Source: an uncultured Oscillospiraceae bacterium (GTDB taxonomy: Bacteria > Bacillota > Clostridia > Oscillospirales > Oscillospiraceae). Taken from it: a stretch of DNA of 64,000 nucleotides. The stretch covers positions 13,100-77,099 of the forward strand of contig CAJUKT010000088.1 in the NCBI GenBank assembly GCA_910587255.1, written 5' to 3'. A model generated the notes under the pieces. It was given only the letters and a program-made list of their open reading frames with translations. It did no database searches and was not told the origin of the DNA. The position numbers and the translations under genes were made by a program. This document shows, in pieces, positions 35,432 to 43,120 of this stretch (the stretch's first letter is position 1; each line of letters starts with the position of its first letter).

Positions 35432-36382
35432 TCACCGCTGATAGTCTTTTGGATGGCGTTGCCCCCTTTGCTGTTCCCTCAACGCCTGTCGTATCTCCGG
35501 CGGTATGCTGTTCACAAACCGCCGAAGCCGCTCGTTTTCCTTTTTGAGCGTCAAAACCTCCATCTGCTTCTGTATGCTCTTTTCGTCCCTGACCTTCTCT
35601 TTCAGCCCGGCGTTCTCCTGGGTCAGATAGTCGATGGTGGCCTGGTACTTCTGCATCTGCCCCAGGTGCTGTTCCAGCCGGGAGAAGTACGGCCCCACCA
35701 GTTCCAAAACCTCGTCCCGCTTCTTCCCGGCGTTCAGCACCCCGATTTCAGAAATAGCCTTTTCTATGGCCCTTTGCTGGCGGGTGAGGTCGATAGACTG
35801 CTTGAACAGCCAGGTGGGGATATGCTTCCGCTTGGTGACAAGGGCGCTCTCGCCCCTTTGGAGGCCGGGGAACGCCCGGTTCATGTGGGCGTGAAATTCG
35901 TCCTGCCAGCGGGATAACTGCGCCCGGTTGCCCAAAATCTCCTTGGCGGACAGCCGCCCGTCCTTGGTGATGGGGGTAAAGCACAGGTGGAGATGGGGCG
36001 TTTTCTCGTCCATGTGAACCACGGCGGAAAAAATATTGCCCCGGCCCACCTTCCGCTCTATGAACGCCGCCGCCTCGGTGAAGTAGGCTTGCACCTCCCG
36101 TCTGCTCCTGCCCGTGAAAAAATCCGGGCTGGCGGTGATGAGCGTATCCACGAACATGGTGCTGTCCTTCCGGGTGCGGCATCCCGCCGCCTTGATACGG
36201 CTGTCGATCTCCCGCCGATACTTCTGCGTGGGCCGGATGATGTGAAAATTGTCCCGGCTCCTGTCGGTGTCAATGTCCGGGTTGCTGGCGTATTGCTCCT
36301 TGGTGCGCTCGTGGTGGGCTTCCAGCGCCCCGGCTGGCCCCGCCTTGCGTTTTTCAAATCTCAAAATTGCGTGCTGTGCCAT
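35432..36382 (-). CDS. mobV: MobV-type relaxase (Mob/Pre family)
   Basis: A 316-aa plasmid-mobilization relaxase. The N-terminal region has MAQHAILRFEKRK and NIDTDRS-like RSRDNFHII. The metal-binding motif is VVHMDEKTPHLHLCFTPI. A C-terminal coiled coil follows (YLTQENAGLKEKVRDEK, VLTLKKENERLRRF). MobV enzymes nick rolling-circle plasmids and small mobilizable elements. ATG 36382 follows AGGAGGTAGG. It differs in class from the MobP relaxase at the start of the window, so a second mobile element has entered here. A short gap separates it from the sigma-like gene upstream. Confidence 0.9.
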   Translation of the reverse strand: MAQHAILRFEKRKAGPAGALEAHHERTKEQYASNPDIDTDRSRDNFHIIRPTQKYRREIDSRIKAAGCRTRKDSTMFVDTLITASPDFFTGRSRREVQAYFTEAAAFIERKVGRGNIFSAVVHMDEKTPHLHLCFTPITKDGRLSAKEILGNRAQLSRWQDEFHAHMNRAFPGLQRGESALVTKRKHIPTWLFKQSIDLTRQQRAIEKAISEIGVLNAGKKRDEVLELVGPYFSRLEQHLGQMQKYQATIDYLTQENAGLKEKVRDEKSIQKQMEVLTLKKENERLRRFVNSIPPEIRQALREQQRGQRHPKDYQR

Positions 36383-36450
36383 CCTACCTCCTTATTGTTC
36401 ATTTTGGGGCGCAGAAAGGCCACGCCCGCCGCTGTCCGGCTTGCGTGGCC

Positions 36451-36886
36451 TTACCGCCCTGCTTCTTCCTCGTACTGGATGAACCGCCGTTTGATGGCCT
36501 CCATCCGCTTGACAACCGCGCTGTGGGTCTTGTACCCCAGCTTGTCCGCTATCTCTTGGTAGCCGTAGCCCTCCACCCGAAGTTCCAGAATCGCCATATC
36601 CTTTGGGGACAGGGTGGCCTTGAACCGCCGGCAGAAGTCCTCCCCCGCCACCTGCTCGGTGAAGTCCGCCGCCGCCGGGTCTGCGACAGCGTGTATGCCG
36701 CTGTCCTCGTCCTCCATGCACGCCTCCAGCGAAACGGTCTTGACCTTTTTGGAGCGGGTGTGATACCATTTGCGGAGAAAGTCCTTCCGCACATTGGTGT
36801 CCCACGGCTCGAAGTCCTCGGCGCAGGGCATTTCCCGCACCACGTCCAGCATCGGCCCCCAGCCCTGCTCCTCGATGGTGCGGTGA
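36451..36886 (-). pseudogene. Sigma-70-like regulator, 5'-truncated at a recombination junction
   Basis: The reverse strand encodes the C-terminal part of a sigma-like protein: VKTVSLEACMEDEDSG, LSPKDMAILELRVEGYGYQEIADKLGY and AVVKRMEAIKRRFIQ (region 4 helix-turn-helix). At about 36886 the sequence changes abruptly into DUF1016 coding DNA in the other orientation, so the N-terminus is gone. An ORF continues a few codons across the junction by chance. It belongs with the MobV relaxase downstream. Confidence 0.7.
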
Positions 36887-36888
36887 GA

Positions 36889-37655
36889 TTGGCCGCCTGG
36901 TCTGCGGCAGGCGGTCAAAGGGCGCGGCGGTGGCGGCTGCGGAATATCTGCACAGCGCCTATCCCGGCAGTTCTGGCTTCTCCCCCCGGAACCTGCGGCG
37001 GATGCGGGACTTTTACCGTGCCTACGCCACGGCCCCGGAGGTGTTGCACGAAGCCATGTCCATCGGCTGGACGCAGAACGTGGTTATCTTGGAGACGGAG
37101 CTGACACTCCAGGAAAAGCTGTGGTTCATCCGGGCAGTACGCCGGTTCGGATGGAGCAAAGCAACGCTGGCGGAGGAAATCGCGTCTGCCGCCCATCTGG
37201 AGATAGCTCTCGACTTGGAAGCGGAAGTGTGCTATACTGGGAAAAACAGTACCACGGAGTGTGTGAGCGATGACGAAGATCCTCTTTGTGTGCCATGGGA
37301 ATATCTGCCGGAGCCCCATGGCCGAGTTCGTGATGAAAGGCTTGGTGCGGCAGGCTGGACTGGAATCCCAATTCCACATCGAGTCCGCTGCCACCAGCAC
37401 GGAGGAAATCGGCAACCCGGTCTACCCCCCGGCCCGGCGCAAACTGGCCGAGCATGGCATCGACTGCACGGGCAAGAGGGCGCGGCAGCTCATCAACGGC
37501 GACTACGACCAGTACGACCTGCTGATTGGGATGGACCGGGCCAATCTGCGGAATATGCACCGCATCTGCGGCGGCGATTTTGCCAGGAAGCTGCATCTGC
37601 TGATGGACTATACCGACCATCCCGGCGATGTGGCCGATCCGTGGTACACCGATGA
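36889..37655 (+). pseudogene. DUF1016 N-terminal domain, copy 2, 5'-truncated
   Basis: Begins abruptly at GAGATTGGCCGCCTGGTCTG, the equivalent of base 32149 in copy 1, and lacks the first ~30 codons. The frame then follows copy 1 (AAEYLHSAYPGSSGFSPRN, FYRAYATAPEVLHEAMS). It continues out of phase through the phosphatase gene to the homologous stop. No start with ribosome site is seen; translation from GTG 36930 is possible. It was broken by the insertion that brought the MobV/sigma segment. Confidence 0.7.
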
Positions 37656-37734
37656 CTTCGAGACCACCTGGCGGGATGTGCTGGAGGGTTGTCAAGGGCT
37701 GTTGGAGCAACTGCGCTCCAGGGAGGGCAAATGA
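37270..37734 (+). CDS. Low-molecular-weight protein tyrosine phosphatase, copy 2
   Basis: A 154-aa phosphatase nearly identical to copy 1 by eye (about 10 differences), with intact P-loop VCHGNICRSPMAEFV and acid loop DPWYTDDF. Most differences between copies are silent or conservative, which indicates that both are maintained. It overlaps the following gene in ATGA, as in copy 1. Confidence 0.9.
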   Translation: MTKILFVCHGNICRSPMAEFVMKGLVRQAGLESQFHIESAATSTEEIGNPVYPPARRKLAEHGIDCTGKRARQLINGDYDQYDLLIGMDRANLRNMHRICGGDFARKLHLLMDYTDHPGDVADPWYTDDFETTWRDVLEGCQGLLEQLRSREGK

Positions 37735-37955
37735 TGTTCGGCAGAAGGAAGCGGCAGACCGTCAGCCCCTATGACAAAACTGGAAAGATCCCAGTCATCC
37801 GCTCCAGCATCTGCACCGGCGAACAGGTGGTGGGGTTCAAGGACGTCGTCAGCGGGAAGTTTAAGGAACTGATGCTGATCCGCAACGGGAAAGACCTTGC
37901 TGAGTTCCTCAGCCGGTATCAGGTTGAAGAAAGCGAGGTCAAACGGGAGTGGTGA
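37731..37955 (+). CDS. 74-aa conserved cassette protein, copy 2
   Basis: MMFGRRKRQTVSPYDKTGKI followed by VIRSSICTGEQVVGFKDVV and a C-terminal FLSRYQVEESEVKREW. It is the paralogue of the copy 1 protein, with changes concentrated in the N-terminal linker. The same ATGA overlap with the phosphatase and the same 5-nt gap to the SGNH gene are kept, which supports a functional unit. Confidence 0.75.
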   Translation: MMFGRRKRQTVSPYDKTGKIPVIRSSICTGEQVVGFKDVVSGKFKELMLIRNGKDLAEFLSRYQVEESEVKREW

Positions 37956-37960
37956 GTGCC

Positions 37961-38581
37961 ATGTGCCGCCGTCTGCTGTGCTACGGCGATTCCAATACCT
38001 ATGGTTACGATCCCCGCTCCTACCTGGGCGGGCGGTACCCGCAATCCGTCCGCTGGACGGCCCTGCTGAGGGGATATGGGTGGGACGTTATCAACAGAGG
38101 AGAAAATGGCCGCTCTATCCCATGCGGTGATGGTGAAATCAAGGCCGCGGTTCAGTCCCTGTGCCGCGAGGAAGCGGATAACCTGACCGTCATGCTGGGG
38201 AGCAACGATCTGCTTCAACCATCCTGTCCGTCTGCCAGAGAATGCGCGGATCGCATGGAGCGGTTCTTGGCTACACTGCTTCACGCGGATGGTTGGGAAA
38301 AGCCCCGCAAGGTTCTCCTGGTTGCCCCGCCGCCTATGGCGCTGGGCGATTGGGTGCAGGACGAGAAAACCATAGCTGCTTCCCACAGTCTGGCCGGGTA
38401 CTATGAGGACATCGCCCAGATGCTGGGGATTGGTTTTGCCGACGCAGGCAGTTGGGAGATCGGTCTCACATATGACGGTGTGCATTTTTCTGAGGCGGGT
38501 CATCTGGCCTTTGCGAAAGGAATCCAGCAGGTGCTGTCGGCGCTCTTTTCAAAGGGCTGTAGTGATGGGGGCTTGGGTTGA
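37961..38581 (+). CDS. SGNH/GDSL hydrolase, copy 2
   Basis: A 206-aa paralogue of the copy 1 hydrolase with all catalytic blocks kept: CYGDSNTYGYDP, NRGENGR, MLGSNDLLQP, YDGVHFSEAGHLAFAKG. It is more diverged than the phosphatase, especially around residues 75-90 and the C-terminus, suggesting relaxed or altered specificity. It ends 19 nt before the 41-bp repeat. Confidence 0.88.
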   Translation: MCRRLLCYGDSNTYGYDPRSYLGGRYPQSVRWTALLRGYGWDVINRGENGRSIPCGDGEIKAAVQSLCREEADNLTVMLGSNDLLQPSCPSARECADRMERFLATLLHADGWEKPRKVLLVAPPPMALGDWVQDEKTIAASHSLAGYYEDIAQMLGIGFADAGSWEIGLTYDGVHFSEAGHLAFAKGIQQVLSALFSKGCSDGGLG

Positions 38582-38599
38582 GTGATGTGGCAGTTGTGA

Positions 38600-38640
38600 G
38601 CTTATTGCGCCGGGGGTTCTAAAGTGTTCGCCCCTGCCAA
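38600..38640 (+). repeat. 41-bp perfect direct repeat, copy 2
   Basis: Identical to 33881-33921. A different terminator follows it in each copy, so the shared sequence ends exactly at CTGCCAA. Confidence 0.75.
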
Positions 38641-38679
38641 GCCGGGGCAAGCGATACATAGCTTGCCCCGGCTTTTTTC
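38639..38679 (+). terminator. Strong rho-independent terminator after cassette copy 2
   Basis: AAGCCGGGGCAAGC and GCTTGCCCCGGCTT pair over 14 bp around GATACATA, followed by T-rich sequence. Confidence 0.93.
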
Positions 38680-38800
38680 TAAAGACAGGGCGCACTTGAT
38701 CTGTTGTCCCTCCTTTTCCCACAAAGCCAAAGGCCGGCCTTGCGGCCCCCCGGTTTGGCGGGCCGGGAAAAGCGATTTTGCAGCGCTAAGCCAAACTGAA

Positions 38801-38861
38801 CGGCCCCGCCTGATCTGGACAAATTGTTTTCAGTTGTTCGGATTGGGCGGGGCTGTCTTTT
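38801..38861 (+). terminator. Long-stem terminator-like structure
   Basis: GGCCCCGCC (38802-38810) and GGCGGGGC (38846-38853) pair, with an inner GACAA/TTGTTC helix, then TGTCTTTT. The 38582-39156 interval holds only the 41-bp repeat, two terminators and the palindromic element. Confidence 0.6.
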
Positions 38862-38929
38862 GCGGGGGGCCGGTCCCGCCTCATGGGATGAGGAATGCAC
38901 GTCCATAGGGGCGTATAGGCGTTGAGCTT

Positions 38930-39091
38930 AGAAGCTGTATCAATAGCCTCAGCACCCAGCTTTGCGGCCCAAATTGCCGTCGGCCGCGTTGAAAAATCTT
39001 GAAATACACAAAGTATTCCCGCGATTTTTCGCCTTGCCGCCGGCAATTTTGACTCGCGAATCTGAATACTTCGGCTATTGGGACAGCTTCT
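38930..39091. repeat. 162-bp imperfect palindromic element, possible MITE
   Basis: Three stem segments share one centre at about 39010. AGAAGCTGTATCAATAGCC (38930-38948) pairs with 39073-39091 (17/19). AAATTGCCGTCGGC (38971-38984) pairs with 39036-39049 (13/14). GAAAAATC pairs with GATTTTTC (8/8). It lies just upstream of the recombinase gene. It could be a miniature transposable element, a dispersed repeat, or a second inversion site. Confidence 0.65.
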
Positions 39092-39156
39092 TAAACTGCG
39101 GCGCCGCAGTTGCCGCAGACAGAGAAAACATCAATTTGGTGAAGGGAGTCATTTAT

Positions 39157-40002
39157 ATGGACTACGGCGCCATCCCAAACGCTCAGATCAGCGCATTCAA
39201 ACGTCATCTGCAATCGGAGGAGCGTGTGCCCGCCACCATCAGGAAATACCTGCGGGACATCCGAAGCTTCGTGGCCTGGCTGGGGGCCCGGCCCCTGGGC
39301 AAGGACGCGGCGGCCGGCTGGAAGGAATACCTGCGCGCCTCGCAGCTGTGCCCGGAGACCGTCAACTCCAAGCTGTCGGCCCTGAATAAATTTTTCAGGT
39401 TTCTGAGACGGCAGGAGTGCTGCGTAAAATACCTGCGCATCCAGCGCAGGCTGTTCCGCAGGAGGGAGAGGGAGATGAGCAGGGCAGACTACACCCGCCT
39501 GCTGGAGGCCGCCAAGGACATGGGGAAGACCCGGCTGGCCCTTCTGATGGAGACCATCTGCGCCACCGGCATACGGGTGTCGGAGGTCAGGTACATTACG
39601 GTGGAGGCCGCCGGGGCGGGGCGGGCCGAAATCAGCCTGAAGGGTAAGATCCGCACCATCCTGATCCCCGGGAAGCTGTGCCGGAAGCTGCAAAAATACG
39701 CCCGAAAACAAAAAATCGCCTCCGGCGAGATCTTTCTCACCAGAAACGGAAAGGGCCTGTCCCGCAGGCAGATCTGGGCGGAGATGAAGGGAATCTGCAA
39801 AAAAGCGGACGTAGCCCCCACCAAGGTGTTTCCCCACAACCTGCGCCATCTCTTTGCCCAGGCTTTTTACCAGGTGTGCCGGGATGTGGTCAAGCTGGCG
39901 GATGTCCTGGGGCACAGCTCCATTGAGACCACCCGGATCTACCTGCTCTCCACCGGCACGGAGCACGCCCGGCAGCTGGACCGGCTGGGGCTGGTCACCT
40001 GA
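39157..40002 (+). CDS. Tyrosine recombinase (XerC/RecV-like), probable invertase
   Basis: A 281-aa site-specific recombinase with all catalytic residues visible: Arg in TGIRVSEVRY, Lys in LKGKIRTILIPG, HNLRH with His and the second Arg, His in LGHSS, and Tyr in TTRIYLLST. A SAM-like core-binding domain occupies residues 5-~100. ATG 39157 is chosen from AAGGGAG; the open frame upstream to 38962 crosses the palindromic repeat and is not protein-like. It ends 8 nt before an inverted repeat that bounds a promoter segment, the arrangement of a DNA-inversion switch. No mobile element genes accompany it. Confidence 0.9.
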   Translation: MDYGAIPNAQISAFKRHLQSEERVPATIRKYLRDIRSFVAWLGARPLGKDAAAGWKEYLRASQLCPETVNSKLSALNKFFRFLRRQECCVKYLRIQRRLFRRREREMSRADYTRLLEAAKDMGKTRLALLMETICATGIRVSEVRYITVEAAGAGRAEISLKGKIRTILIPGKLCRKLQKYARKQKIASGEIFLTRNGKGLSRRQIWAEMKGICKKADVAPTKVFPHNLRHLFAQAFYQVCRDVVKLADVLGHSSIETTRIYLLSTGTEHARQLDRLGLVT

Positions 40003-40010
40003 CGCAGTTT

Positions 40011-40030
40011 ATCACAAAATCCGCAGATTG
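40011..40030 (+). repeat. Left inverted repeat of the switch
   Basis: Twenty-base repeat starting 8 nt after the recombinase stop codon. First 15 bases match the right repeat exactly. Confidence 0.78.
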
Positions 40031-40087
40031 CCGCATTTCGACCGCCGGTGAAAAGATAGCTTTGGCGGTTTTCTGTGCGGCGGAATC

Positions 40088-40116
40088 ATCATAGCACAGG
40101 CGATGGCGAAACGCAA
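40088..40116 (-). promoter_or_regulatory. Promoter inside the invertible segment, now facing left
   Basis: On the reverse strand TTGCGT (40116-40111) and TATGAT (40093-40088) have a 17-nt spacer, with TG ahead of the -10 (TGCTATGAT). Inversion of the segment would turn it toward the genes at 40375. Confidence 0.75.
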
Positions 40117-40146
40117 GCCTTTCCTCCAATTTTTCACATAACAAGC

Positions 40147-40187
40147 CAAGCCGGACAATGAAAAAATTTGCCCGGCTCATTTTTTTG
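40147..40187 (+). terminator. Terminator inside the invertible segment
   Basis: AGCCGG..CAA and TTG.CCGGCT pair with bulges, then CATTTTTTTG. In this orientation it stops rightward read-through from the recombinase gene; after inversion it would face left. Confidence 0.6.
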
Positions 40188-40276
40188 TACCCTTTTCTTC
40201 ACTCCAGCACGATGGCGCAGGGCTTTTTTCACCGTTGGAGCGGTCCAAGAAGTCAAATTTGCCGCCGCCCTCGGGA

Positions 40277-40296
40277 CGATTTGCGGATTTTGTGAT
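40277..40296 (-). repeat. Right inverted repeat of the switch
   Basis: Reverse complement of the left repeat at 18 of 20 positions. It lies 78 nt before the start codon of the first controlled gene. Confidence 0.78.
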
Positions 40297-40374
40297 CAAG
40301 TCCTGGCGGCCGGTCTGCGCGACCGGACAAGCCGCCGGGGATCACCCGCAATACTTTAGAAAAGGGGTCTTGTT

Positions 40375-40899
40375 ATGGGTGCAAACACGAAGAAAAAACG
40401 CATGGTTCTCATCGCTCTTGCCTGCCTGCTGCTGCTGGCCGTGGGTGGCGGGATATTTCTGATGACCCGGGAGGAGGACGCAGCGATGGACGACTCCCTG
40501 CAGCTGGATGACAACGCCACCATGGGCGTTCTCCCCGGCATCGACATGAAGGAGCGGCAGGCCCAGCTTCAGGAGCAGCTGGACGAGGGGATGATCGCCT
40601 TTTCCATCAACACCAGTCCCGTCTTTGCCACAGGCGGGTCCGAGGGGAATCTGATGCTGGAAAACCCGGCCAACAATGCCAAGCTGCTGGTGGTGGAGAT
40701 CTACATAGACGCCACCCAGGAGATGGTCTACCAGTCCAAGGCGATTCCCACGGGAGCCTACATCGAAAATGCCAGGCTGGATAAGGTGCTGGAGCCGGGG
40801 GAATACCCCGCCACCGCTTATTTCAAGGCCTACCGGGAGGAGGACCACTCCTTCATCGGGCAGGCGGGCGCCGCGATCAAGATCACGGTGCTCAGCTGA
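40375..40899 (+). CDS. Membrane-anchored extracytoplasmic protein, putatively phase-variable
   Basis: A 174-aa protein with basic N-terminus GANTKKKR, one hydrophobic helix (MVLIALACLLLLAVGGGIFL) and an external domain. After an acidic linker it has a short helical region (DMKERQAQLQEQLDEGMIAF) and a beta-rich part (LLVVEIYIDATQEMVYQS, EPGEYPATAYFKAY), reminiscent of small Ig-like pilus or surface accessory folds. No named family is recognised. AAAAGGGG precedes ATG 40375. The predicted invertible promoter lies directly upstream, and the next surface gene follows after 51 nt, so both are likely switched together. Confidence 0.75.
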   Translation: MGANTKKKRMVLIALACLLLLAVGGGIFLMTREEDAAMDDSLQLDDNATMGVLPGIDMKERQAQLQEQLDEGMIAFSINTSPVFATGGSEGNLMLENPANNAKLLVVEIYIDATQEMVYQSKAIPTGAYIENARLDKVLEPGEYPATAYFKAYREEDHSFIGQAGAAIKITVLS

Positions 40900-40950
40900 C
40901 CACAGCCGTACTTCGGGATGCAGGGGCTGAAAAGGAGCTGTATCCATAAA

Positions 40951-41523
40951 ATGAAACGTAAATTGTCCGCTCTTCTGGCCGCCGTTCTGGCTGCCGGCCT
41001 GTTTGTCTCCGCCGCTTACGCGTCCAGCGGCTATCAATCCGGCGATGTGCCCATCGGCTCCTCCAACGAGGTGCTGATGGTGGGCACCGTGGTGCCCAGC
41101 GTCATGTCGGTCACCATGCCCACCTATGTCCCCTTCCACGTCAGCCGCACCATTGAGGGGGATAACAAGGTGATCTCTCCCCGCATCACTGTGACCAACA
41201 ATTCCAGCGTCCCTGTGAGCTTGGACGTGGTATACACTTCGGTGGACCTGAGCAAGCTCCAGGGGGCGGTCTGGGGCACCGGCCCCAATGTGGCCCCCAA
41301 TGAGATCGCCATCGGCTTCCAGCCGGAGACGCTGGCCAACCAGATGCCCACCACCCTGGGCCGGACCACCTGGCTCCAGGCCAACATCCAGGATAACCTC
41401 AGCGTCCTGTCGCTGAACGCCTACGGCAGCAGCAGCATGTACGTGGTAGGCACCCTGGGCGACGACGTACCGGAGAACAATTCCTTCTCCGTCATCCCCA
41501 CCTTTGTGGTGCGCCAGGCGTGA
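40951..41523 (+). CDS. Secreted beta-rich surface protein
   Basis: A 190-aa exported protein with a clear signal peptide (MKRKLSALLAAVLAAGLFVS, cleavage near AYA-SSG). The mature part is beta-rich and Ser/Thr/Val-rich (TVVPSVMSVTMPTYVPFHVS, SPRITVTNNSSVPVSLDVVY), like WxL or surface-adhesion type sandwiches, but no WxL motif or sortase signal is present. ATG 40951 is chosen because AAAAGGAG and the signal peptide fit; an in-frame ATG at 40918 lies upstream. It shares a transcript with the preceding membrane-anchored gene, which may hold it at the surface. Confidence 0.75.
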   Translation: MKRKLSALLAAVLAAGLFVSAAYASSGYQSGDVPIGSSNEVLMVGTVVPSVMSVTMPTYVPFHVSRTIEGDNKVISPRITVTNNSSVPVSLDVVYTSVDLSKLQGAVWGTGPNVAPNEIAIGFQPETLANQMPTTLGRTTWLQANIQDNLSVLSLNAYGSSSMYVVGTLGDDVPENNSFSVIPTFVVRQA

Positions 41524-41585
41524 TATTCCGCAAAAGCTAAAATAATAACCGAATAAAATACGCCCCTGTATCTGCGAATGCAGGC

Positions 41586-41618
41586 AAGTGGCCGGGAGGA
41601 CATTCCTCCCGGCCACTT
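41586..41618. terminator. Bidirectional terminator between convergent genes
   Basis: AAGTGGCCGGGAGG and CCTCCCGGCCACTT form a 14-bp stem with a short loop; T/A-rich ends on both sides serve the surface gene from the left and the EpsG gene from the right. Confidence 0.88.
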
Positions 41619-41625
41619 TGAACGT

Positions 41626-42678
41626 TCAGGGGGCGAGCGCCCGCGTCCAGACGCCGTGATAGGGGTAGACGCCGTGGAAGCCCTGGCTGGCGGCGAACAG
41701 GAAATAGGCCAGGGCGGCGGCGATGAGCACGCCCGTCCTCACTGCGGATGGGACGCGCCTGCACGGCGCCAGGGCGGCGGCAGGCAGGGCCAGCAGGGAG
41801 AACATCGCCACATAGATGGACAGGCGCTCCAAAATAAAATGGCGGGTGATAAACAGCTGGAGCAGGAGGGCGTAAAACACGCTGTTGGCCAGGACGGGGG
41901 AGGATTGCTCCCAGGCGGTCTGGCGGAGCAGCGGGATGATGAAAAGGAAGCAGCCCAGCGGCATCAGAAGGTAGAGAAAGCTGTTGCCCTGCCAGTATTT
42001 TTCCGTGAGATAGTGCTGATATTTCGGCACGATGGAAAGGGCAATGCCGATCAGCGGGTCCATCAGGAAATAGGCGGCCCCGGCGGAGCAGGCGGCCAGG
42101 CCGTAGTGGAGCTTGGTTGGCGGCAGGGTGAGCATAACGCAGAGCGGGAGCATGATCAGGGCCGTGCGGTGGAAGCAGGCGGCCAGAAGCACAACCCCGC
42201 AGGCGGGAAGGAACCGGCGGGATTTCAAAAAGGGGTAAGCCCACAAAACGATGGCGGCGGCCAGAGCCTGGCGCAGAAAATTCATGCTCAGGGCAAAGTG
42301 CTGCAGGGTGATAAACAGGAAAACGCTCAGCCAGGGGGCGGGCGAATAGCGGCCGATCCAGGTAAACACCAGGACGGTGAGCAAGAGGTGGAACACGAAC
42401 AGAAAGGCACGGTAGTCGTTCCACAGCAGGGAGACCGCCAGGTTCAGAAGGAGATAGCCCGGCTCCGACCAGCCCGCGCCGTCCAGCCCGGAGGCGGCGA
42501 TGGAGTGAAAGGCCGACTCATAAAAGCGGTAGTCAAAGCCGGTGACGTATCGAAGGGAGGCCAGCAGCCAGCAGGCCAGGCCCATCACGAGCAAATACCC
42601 CCATTTGCAGTTGGACCGCTGAAGCGGCGGCGGCGCGCCGCAAAGGCTCGCGCCAATCAGCAGATAATATGGTAGCAC
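41626..42678 (-). CDS. EpsG-like polysaccharide polymerase/membrane protein
   Basis: A 350-aa integral membrane protein with about ten helices. The EpsG hallmarks LRYVTGFDYRFYESAF, SEPGYLLLNLAVSLL and MNFLRQALAAAIVLWAY are present. EpsG/Wzy-like proteins polymerise or transfer repeat units of exopolysaccharide. GTG 42678 is preferred because a G6 ribosome-like run lies 7 nt upstream; GTG 42693 is possible. It is convergent with the surface-protein genes and just outside the main glycan operon, on the opposite strand. Confidence 0.82.
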   Translation of the reverse strand: MLPYYLLIGASLCGAPPPLQRSNCKWGYLLVMGLACWLLASLRYVTGFDYRFYESAFHSIAASGLDGAGWSEPGYLLLNLAVSLLWNDYRAFLFVFHLLLTVLVFTWIGRYSPAPWLSVFLFITLQHFALSMNFLRQALAAAIVLWAYPFLKSRRFLPACGVVLLAACFHRTALIMLPLCVMLTLPPTKLHYGLAACSAGAAYFLMDPLIGIALSIVPKYQHYLTEKYWQGNSFLYLLMPLGCFLFIIPLLRQTAWEQSSPVLANSVFYALLLQLFITRHFILERLSIYVAMFSLLALPAAALAPCRRVPSAVRTGVLIAAALAYFLFAASQGFHGVYPYHGVWTRALAP

Positions 42679-42944
42679 GGTCCGTCCCCCCACACAGAGA
42701 ATTTTGCGCCTGTTTCTTTTCCTTCATTATGTCACACGGGCGGCGGGAGCGCAAGAGCCAATTGCAGAGGATGACGGCCGGACAAGCGGGGTGGAGTGCG
42801 TCCGGCGCATGGACAGGCTGAGTTTGTTTGCCGCCAGAATATCACGAAATAAATAGTTAGAAATTTACCGCAAAAAAACGGGCACCTTTCGGCAAAAGAA
42901 GCCGGACCATCGGCTCAGATTCTAGAAAATGGCATAAAGAAATA

Positions 42945-42988
42945 AGCTGATTTTTCAATCAGCTGTATTCTCATGACCATTTTGGTCA
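42945..42988. promoter_or_regulatory. Hairpin and dyad upstream of the glycan-locus promoter
   Basis: AGCTGATT/AATCAGCT (42945-42964) and TGACC/GGTCA (42974-42988) are perfect dyads just ahead of the -35 box. The second has the size of a repressor operator. The rest of 42679-42944 shows no gene. Confidence 0.45.
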
Positions 42989-42997
42989 AAATAGAGA

Positions 42998-43026
42998 TTG
43001 CAATCTGTTCATGCCTGTAGTAAAAT
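42998..43026 (+). promoter_or_regulatory. Promoter of the glycan locus
   Basis: TTGCAA (42998-43003), 17 nt, TAAAAT (43021-43026), followed by a ~90-nt leader to ATG 43121. Confidence 0.65.
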
Positions 43027-43120
43027 AAAGTGGCGTATGGAGAGTTTGTTGAATCTCTGTTTCATTTTCACGCGGTATATTACAAAATGATCATTCTGTG
43101 ATAAGGGTTGGGAGTGAGCT

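Larger units (their letters stand above)
36889..38640 (+). repeat. Diverged cassette duplication, copy 2
   Basis: Matches 32149-33921. The left end coincides with the junction that truncates both the sigma-like gene and DUF1016; the right end is the 41-bp perfect repeat. Confidence 0.85.
40011..40296. promoter_or_regulatory. Predicted invertible promoter segment
   Basis: ATCACAAAATCCGCAGATTG (40011-40030) and the reverse complement of 40277-40296 match at 18 of 20 positions (first 15 perfect). The ~246 bp between hold a leftward promoter and a rightward terminator and no gene. With a tyrosine recombinase on one side and two surface-protein genes on the other, this fits a phase-variation switch. 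In the present orientation the promoter points away from the surface genes (OFF). Covers the 40003-40374 gap. Confidence 0.75.

Noticed and set aside
38962..39156. 65-codon N-terminal extension of the tyrosine recombinase
   Set aside because: It reads through the palindromic repeat and does not resemble recombinase sequence; ATG 39157 has AAGGGAG and the family start.
41578..42675. 365-aa forward frame opposite the EpsG-like gene
   Set aside because: Gln/Gly/Glu-rich low-complexity translation; the reverse strand encodes a clear multi-spanning EpsG protein.
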